Part shown: in pieces, positions 7,038 to 10,100 of the stretch
How positions within the stretch are numbered: position 1 is the stretch's first letter
How the letters are laid out: every line of letters begins with the position of its first letter
Assembly: GCA_002067045.1 (NCBI GenBank)
Contig: MVPZ01000197.1
Coordinates: 1-10,100, forward strand
Direction of reading: 5' to 3'
DNA from: Methanomassiliicoccales archaeon PtaB.Bin134
GTDB lineage: Archaea; Thermoplasmatota; Thermoplasmata; Methanomassiliicoccales; UBA472
DNA length: 10,100 bases
Made by a program: the position numbers and the translations under genes
The notes under the pieces: generated by a model
What the model was told of the DNA's origin: nothing
Seen by the model: the letters and a program-made list of their open reading frames with translations, nothing else
The model's database searches: none

Positions 7038-7043
7038 TTTATG
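7038..7043 (+). promoter_or_regulatory. TATA-like box for bioY
   Basis: TTTATG, preceded by the BRE-like GGGAAATG, is centred about 29 bases upstream of the bioY ATG at 7070. That spacing predicts a leaderless or nearly leaderless mRNA. No biotin-regulator palindrome was seen around it. Confidence 0.45.
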
Positions 7044-7069
7044 AGAGGAAGGTGGATACTGAATAACCC

Positions 7070-7663
7070 ATGCAAGTATTTGACACGGTCACCAAATGCC
7101 GCCGGTCGGCGTCCGCTCCCCTGTACAGATGGAGGGAGGAGTCCAGCACGCTGACCAAGGTGATGGCCGCCCTGCTCTTCGCCCTGCTCACCGCCCTGGC
7201 CGCCCAGGTCCGATTCGTGCTTCCGTTCACCCCGGTGCCCTTCACCGGACAGGTACTGATGGTCCTGCTAGGTGCGGTGGTTCTGGGCCGCTACGGCGCG
7301 CTCAGCCAGGTTATGTACCTGGGAATGGGGGCATCCCTCGGCTGGTTCAGCGGGCTGGTGGGCACGGCCGCCCTGGCCGGGGTCACCGGAGGGTATCTGG
7401 CTGGCTTCATCATCGCGGCCTTCCTGCTCGGGGAGCTGGTGGAGAGGCGCAGGGAATGGAGCGGCGCGCAGATCGCCGCGGTCATGTCCCTGGCCGTGCT
7501 GGTGATCTACGCCGCGGGCGCACTTCAGCTGGCCCTGGTGCTCGGGCTGAACGCCACCGAGGCCCTGGTCATGGGGGTGCTGCCCTTCCTGCTGGTGGAC
7601 GGCATCAAGGTACTGATGGCCACCGCCATCGGGGGCGTGTTCCTGCGCCCCCGGGCCGCCTAA
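7070..7663 (+). CDS. bioY: BioY, substrate-binding (S) component of biotin ECF transporter
   Basis: A 197-residue integral membrane protein of the BioY family, which captures biotin at the membrane and usually works with the EcfT and EcfA ATPase module. About six hydrophobic segments run from residue 31 to 192. Family landmarks are PFTPVPFTGQ (52-61), the glycine-rich GMGASLGWFSG (85-95), GVTGGYLAGF (104-113) and the C-terminal VDGIK (176-180), whose Asp and Lys match the conserved D-x-x-K of BioY. The first 30 residues are a basic extension (KCRR, YRWREE) before the first helix, somewhat longer than usual. The start at 7070 is supported by a TATA-like box at leaderless spacing. No ATPase, EcfT or biotin synthesis gene is nearby, so it either acts alone, as shown for some BioY proteins, or shares an energising module encoded elsewhere. 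Confidence 0.93.
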   Translation: MQVFDTVTKCRRSASAPLYRWREESSTLTKVMAALLFALLTALAAQVRFVLPFTPVPFTGQVLMVLLGAVVLGRYGALSQVMYLGMGASLGWFSGLVGTAALAGVTGGYLAGFIIAAFLLGELVERRREWSGAQIAAVMSLAVLVIYAAGALQLALVLGLNATEALVMGVLPFLLVDGIKVLMATAIGGVFLRPRAA

Positions 7664-7666
7664 ACC

Positions 7667-7672
7667 CTTATC
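7667..7672 (+). promoter_or_regulatory. TATA-like box for the zinc-ribbon gene
   Basis: CTTATC, the same hexamer as ahead of the 4Fe-4S gene, lies four bases after the bioY stop and is centred about 34 bases before the ATG at 7704. It would give a leader of roughly seven to ten bases and suggests that the small gene has its own promoter besides read-through from bioY. Confidence 0.35.
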
Positions 7673-7703
7673 ACCCCCTTCCACCTAACAGGGACGGGAA
7701 AAG

Positions 7704-7895
7704 ATGAGCCTGCTTCCGGAGCATTCACACTGCCTTCACTGCGACGACCCGGTGGACCTCGGTCAGGAGTACTGCTCAGAGGAGTGCAGGGTCCAGGCGC
7801 TGGCGGAAGTGCGCAAGGAGCGCAACAGGAACTACCTGTTCTTCGGACTGGCGGCGATCGCGCTGCTGGTCATCACCCTGGTGACCCTGGGCTAG
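7704..7895 (+). CDS. Small zinc-ribbon protein with C-terminal membrane anchor (DUF2116-like)
   Basis: A 63-residue protein with a four-cysteine zinc-binding site, C10-x2-C13-x10-C24-x3-C28, then a charged helix (about 30-43) and one hydrophobic segment (44-62) reaching the C-terminus. With no other membrane segment, it should be a tail-anchored protein with its zinc ribbon in the cytoplasm. The layout matches my recollection of the archaeal DUF2116 family, whose function is not established. The start has a purine-rich GGGAAAAG just ahead and no better alternative. It is 40 bases downstream of bioY on the same strand. Its TAG stop shares the palindrome CTAG with the TAG stop of the convergent dihydropteroate synthase gene. 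A role as a small membrane-associated adaptor is a guess. Confidence 0.82.
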   Translation: MSLLPEHSHCLHCDDPVDLGQEYCSEECRVQALAEVRKERNRNYLFFGLAAIALLVITLVTLG

Positions 7896-9037
7896 CGTCC
7901 CGCTTTCATGGCCTGCACCGCCCGCAGGGTCCTGACCGTCTCCTTCACATCGTGCACGCGGAACAGGTGAACGCCCTGCCAGCAGGCCACGGCCGCCGCG
8001 GCCAGGCTGGCCTCCAGCCTTTCTGAGGGTTCCCCCCCAGCGATATTCCCGAGGAACGATTTCCGCGAGGCCCCGAGCATCACCGGCCTCCCCATGCACC
8101 GGTACTCGTCCATGCGGGACAGTATCTCCATGTTCCCCTGGAGGTCCTTGCCGAACCCCAGGCCGGGGTCCACGGACAGCCTTTCCCGGGGGATGCCAGA
8201 GGCCACCGCCTCATGAACCCTCCCCTCCAGGAAGGCGTAGGTGTCGCCGACCACGTCAAGGTAGCGGGTGTCCTGCTGCATGGTTGACGGCTCCCCCCTC
8301 ATGTGCATGATGATGGCCGCCGCCCCCTCCTCGCGGACCACGTCCCGCATATCCTCCCTCAGGCCGGAGACGTCGTTCACCATGACCGCGCCGGCCCGCA
8401 AGGCCTTCCTGGCCACCTCAGCGCGGCGTGTGTCCACGGAGACCGGCAGTCCGACCTCCTCGCTGACCCTGCGCACCACCTCCGAGATGCGCTCCCATTC
8501 CTGGTCCAGGGAGACTGGGACGGAACCGGGGCGGGTGGATTCCCCGCCAACGTCGATCACGTCGGCCCCCTCCTCCTTCATCTCCATGCCCCGTCGCACC
8601 GCAGCCTCCGCATCCAGGTGCCTTCCGCCATCGGAAAAGGAATCGGGGGTGACGTTCAGTATGCCCAGCACCCGGGGCCGGGAGAGGTCCAGGCGGCCCC
8701 CGGACCATTCGAAGGCCGGGGGCTCGGGATCGTAGCGGTGCCGCAGGGCCTCGCCCATCTCCATGACCCGGCTGGAGGCCCCGGACATCAGCAGGTTCTC
8801 CAGGGCCAGCAGGGTGATGCTCACCAGCGCCCGGTCCCCCCGGCAATCAAAGACCATGCCCCCGCGGGGCGCGAGCTCCTGGCGCAGGGCCTCCCTCTCC
8901 TCCGGGCTCAGGGAATCAATATAGAAGAACTGCCGGGAGCCCAGGTCGAAGCGGCTGGGAGAGCGTTCCGGAAGCCCCATCCTGCGCCACTCCCCCCAGG
9001 CCTCGGTGTAGCTCGCGTAGATCCGCACTCTGGCCAT
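7892..9037 (-). CDS. folP: Dihydropteroate synthase with N-terminal extension
   Basis: This enzyme condenses a pterin diphosphate with p-aminobenzoate in folate synthesis and is the sulfonamide target. The TIM-barrel part (about 118-381) has all family motifs: NVTPDSFSDGG (128-138, metal and diphosphate binding), GGESTRPG (164-171), VDTRR (201-205), NDVSG (221-225), MHMRG (244-248), DPGLGFGK (290-297), SRKSFLG (324-330) and RVHDV (360-364), so it should be active. The first 115 or so residues are an extra domain absent from short bacterial enzymes of about 270-280 residues; similar long forms occur in other anaerobes, and the role of the extension is unknown to me. In an archaeon it implies tetrahydrofolate, or a pterin step towards a related cofactor. 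It follows the Fe-S oxidoreductase gene by six bases in one operon, and the start has GAGGT three bases ahead. Confidence 0.95.
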   Translation of the reverse strand: MARVRIYASYTEAWGEWRRMGLPERSPSRFDLGSRQFFYIDSLSPEEREALRQELAPRGGMVFDCRGDRALVSITLLALENLLMSGASSRVMEMGEALRHRYDPEPPAFEWSGGRLDLSRPRVLGILNVTPDSFSDGGRHLDAEAAVRRGMEMKEEGADVIDVGGESTRPGSVPVSLDQEWERISEVVRRVSEEVGLPVSVDTRRAEVARKALRAGAVMVNDVSGLREDMRDVVREEGAAAIIMHMRGEPSTMQQDTRYLDVVGDTYAFLEGRVHEAVASGIPRERLSVDPGLGFGKDLQGNMEILSRMDEYRCMGRPVMLGASRKSFLGNIAGGEPSERLEASLAAAAVACWQGVHLFRVHDVKETVRTLRAVQAMKAGR

Positions 9038-9040
9038 ATT

Positions 9041-9046
9041 ACCTCA
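9041..9046 (-). promoter_or_regulatory. Ribosome site overlapping the Fe-S gene stop codon
   Basis: On the minus strand TGAGGT contains the stop (TGA) of the Fe-S oxidoreductase gene and a GAGGT Shine-Dalgarno core for dihydropteroate synthase. The gap to the ATG is only three bases, tighter than usual, but the match and position favour coupled translation. Confidence 0.5.
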
Positions 9047-10093
9047 CAGCAGACGGTCCACCAGCTGGACCAGGTCCACGATCTCCAACGGCCTCCTTCC
9101 CTCGGCCCCGGCCCGCAGGTTGTTCACGCAGAAGGGGCAGGTGGTGACCAGCATATCGGCGAACGAAGCCTCATCCACCCTGCGCCCGGCTATCTCCCTG
9201 GAGAGCTCTGGATACGCGGAGCGAACGCCTCCGCCGCCTCCGCAGCACGCCGAGGTCTCACGGCTGCGGGGCATCTCCTTGAACACCGCTCCCGGGATCT
9301 TTCCCAGTACGGCGCGGGGCGCGTCGTACACATGGCAGTGGCGGCCCAGGTGGCACGGGTCGTGATAGGTGATGGTGCCCTCGAATGGCCGCAGCTTGAG
9401 ATCCTTCTGCGCCAGGTACTCCGTGACGTGCAGCACCTCGAACCCCAGGTCCAGCTTCTTGGGGTACTCCTCCTTGAACATGCGGTAGCAGCCGGCGCAG
9501 GAGAAGATGACCCTCTCCACACCCAGGGCCCTGATGCTCTCAACGTTCCTCATCCAGAGCCGCTCGACCTCCTCCTCGGCGATGCCGATGCGCTGCAGGA
9601 CCGAACCGCAGCAGTTCTCGTCGATGACCGTGAAATCCTCGCCCACCTTGCGGAGTATGGAAAGAGTGGCATCGGCCAGCGCCCTGTCGCGGTAGGCCGC
9701 GGTGCAGCCGACGAAGTATCCCACCTTGGCCTTCCTCGGTTCGAGCCCCAATGTCTCCGGGACGCCCCTCCTCTCCCCATAGGGGTTCCCCGTGGCGGCC
9801 ACCTTGTCCGCCAGGGCCCTGTGCCGGGGGAGGATGTGTCCGGCGGCCACCAGGTCCCTGCGGGCGCTCTCCACCACGTCCACCACCGATATCTTGGAGG
9901 GGCACCTCCTCTCGCAGTCCTTACAGGTGGTGCACTGGTACAGATACTCCAGAACGGACGGGTCGGCGGGGACCTCCTTCTGCAGCAGGCCGTAGGCCAG
10001 CACCATGCGCCCCCTGGCGACCGAAGGGTCCCAGCCCACCCTCTGGAAGGTCGGGCACACGCTCTTGCAGAACCCGCAGTAGGTGCAGGTCAT
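9044..10093 (-). CDS. HdrD/GlcF-like (Fe-S)-binding oxidoreductase subunit
   Basis: A 349-residue cytoplasmic protein with two 4Fe-4S ferredoxin motifs (C3, C6, C9, C13 and C54, C57, C60, C64) and two CCG domains. The first CCG domain has C130, C161-C162-G163 and C199-x2-C202; the second has C247, C283-C284-G285 and C319-x2-C322. This is the layout of heterodisulfide reductase HdrD and of GlpC, GlcF and lactate-oxidation subunits, where CCG cysteines hold a non-cubane 4Fe-4S cluster or pass electrons. Partners are usually a FAD-linked GlcD-type dehydrogenase or a membrane cytochrome, none of which is visible; one may lie beyond the right edge. The frame stays open for the last seven bases. 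GGAG lies three bases before the ATG at 10093, so this start is possible, but Cys3 is close to the end and a start outside cannot be excluded. It is the first visible gene of the operon with folP. Confidence 0.9.
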   Translation of the reverse strand: MTCTYCGFCKSVCPTFQRVGWDPSVARGRMVLAYGLLQKEVPADPSVLEYLYQCTTCKDCERRCPSKISVVDVVESARRDLVAAGHILPRHRALADKVAATGNPYGERRGVPETLGLEPRKAKVGYFVGCTAAYRDRALADATLSILRKVGEDFTVIDENCCGSVLQRIGIAEEEVERLWMRNVESIRALGVERVIFSCAGCYRMFKEEYPKKLDLGFEVLHVTEYLAQKDLKLRPFEGTITYHDPCHLGRHCHVYDAPRAVLGKIPGAVFKEMPRSRETSACCGGGGGVRSAYPELSREIAGRRVDEASFADMLVTTCPFCVNNLRAGAEGRRPLEIVDLVQLVDRLL

Positions 10094-10100
10094 CAGCTCC

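Noticed and set aside
6986..7075. Longer forms of the unrecognised small gene starting at TTG 7075 or ATG 7024
   Set aside because: TTG would overlap the bioY start, and neither has a ribosome site. The TATA-like box at 7010-7015 fits the ATG at 6985 best. The 7024 start remains possible.
1..10100. tRNA or rRNA genes, insertion sequences, CRISPR arrays, attachment sites
   Set aside because: I looked for tRNA-like cloverleaf cores, spaced direct repeats, transposase motifs and terminal inverted repeats and saw none; coding sequence fills almost all of the window.

Overview
This is a gene-dense, high-GC window (about 60% by eye) with eleven protein-coding genes, no RNA genes, no mobile elements and no CRISPR. 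Several signs point to an archaeon. Short AT-rich TATA-like boxes sit about 27-30 bases ahead of start codons that lack a Shine-Dalgarno site, as in leaderless archaeal transcription. A 63-residue zinc-ribbon protein with a tail anchor resembles the archaeal DUF2116 type. Anaerobic Fe-S proteins are common, including one of the HdrD type. A high-GC relative of the Thermoplasmatota or Methanomassiliicoccales is my best guess, but no phylogenetic marker gene is present, so this is inference.

Layout, left to right: (1) 2-2956, a TrkH-type K+ channel subunit (5' end cut by the window) facing a Na+/phosphate-cotransporter-like protein with a PhoU tail. (2) 3064-4222, a 4Fe-4S protein facing a NimA-like flavin split-barrel protein. 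(3) 4223-4458, a 236-base divergent control region with two perfect inverted repeats and a TATA box. (4) 4459-6597, a two-gene operon of a zinc-dependent alcohol/polyol-type dehydrogenase and a TrpD-family phosphoribosyltransferase with an altered substrate motif. (5) 6599-7895, an unrecognised small protein transcribed divergently from BioY, the biotin transporter S component, followed by the zinc-ribbon membrane protein. (6) 7892-10093, a minus-strand operon of an HdrD/GlcF-like Fe-S oxidoreductase subunit (5' end near or beyond the window edge) and an N-terminally extended dihydropteroate synthase.

The genes do not form one pathway. Most are small units on alternating strands. All four convergent junctions have spacings between an 11-base overlap and a 3-base gap, leaving no room for separate terminators. 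Both same-strand operon junctions place a Shine-Dalgarno-like GAGG over the upstream stop codon. No gene-free stretch exceeds 300 bases; the longest is the 236-base control region before the dehydrogenase.

The best candidate for something undescribed is the dehydrogenase/TrpD-like operon. It combines an operator-like promoter with a phosphoribosyltransferase that keeps the PRPP and metal motifs but has lost the Asn of the anthranilate-site KHGN motif. Its substrate is unknown.
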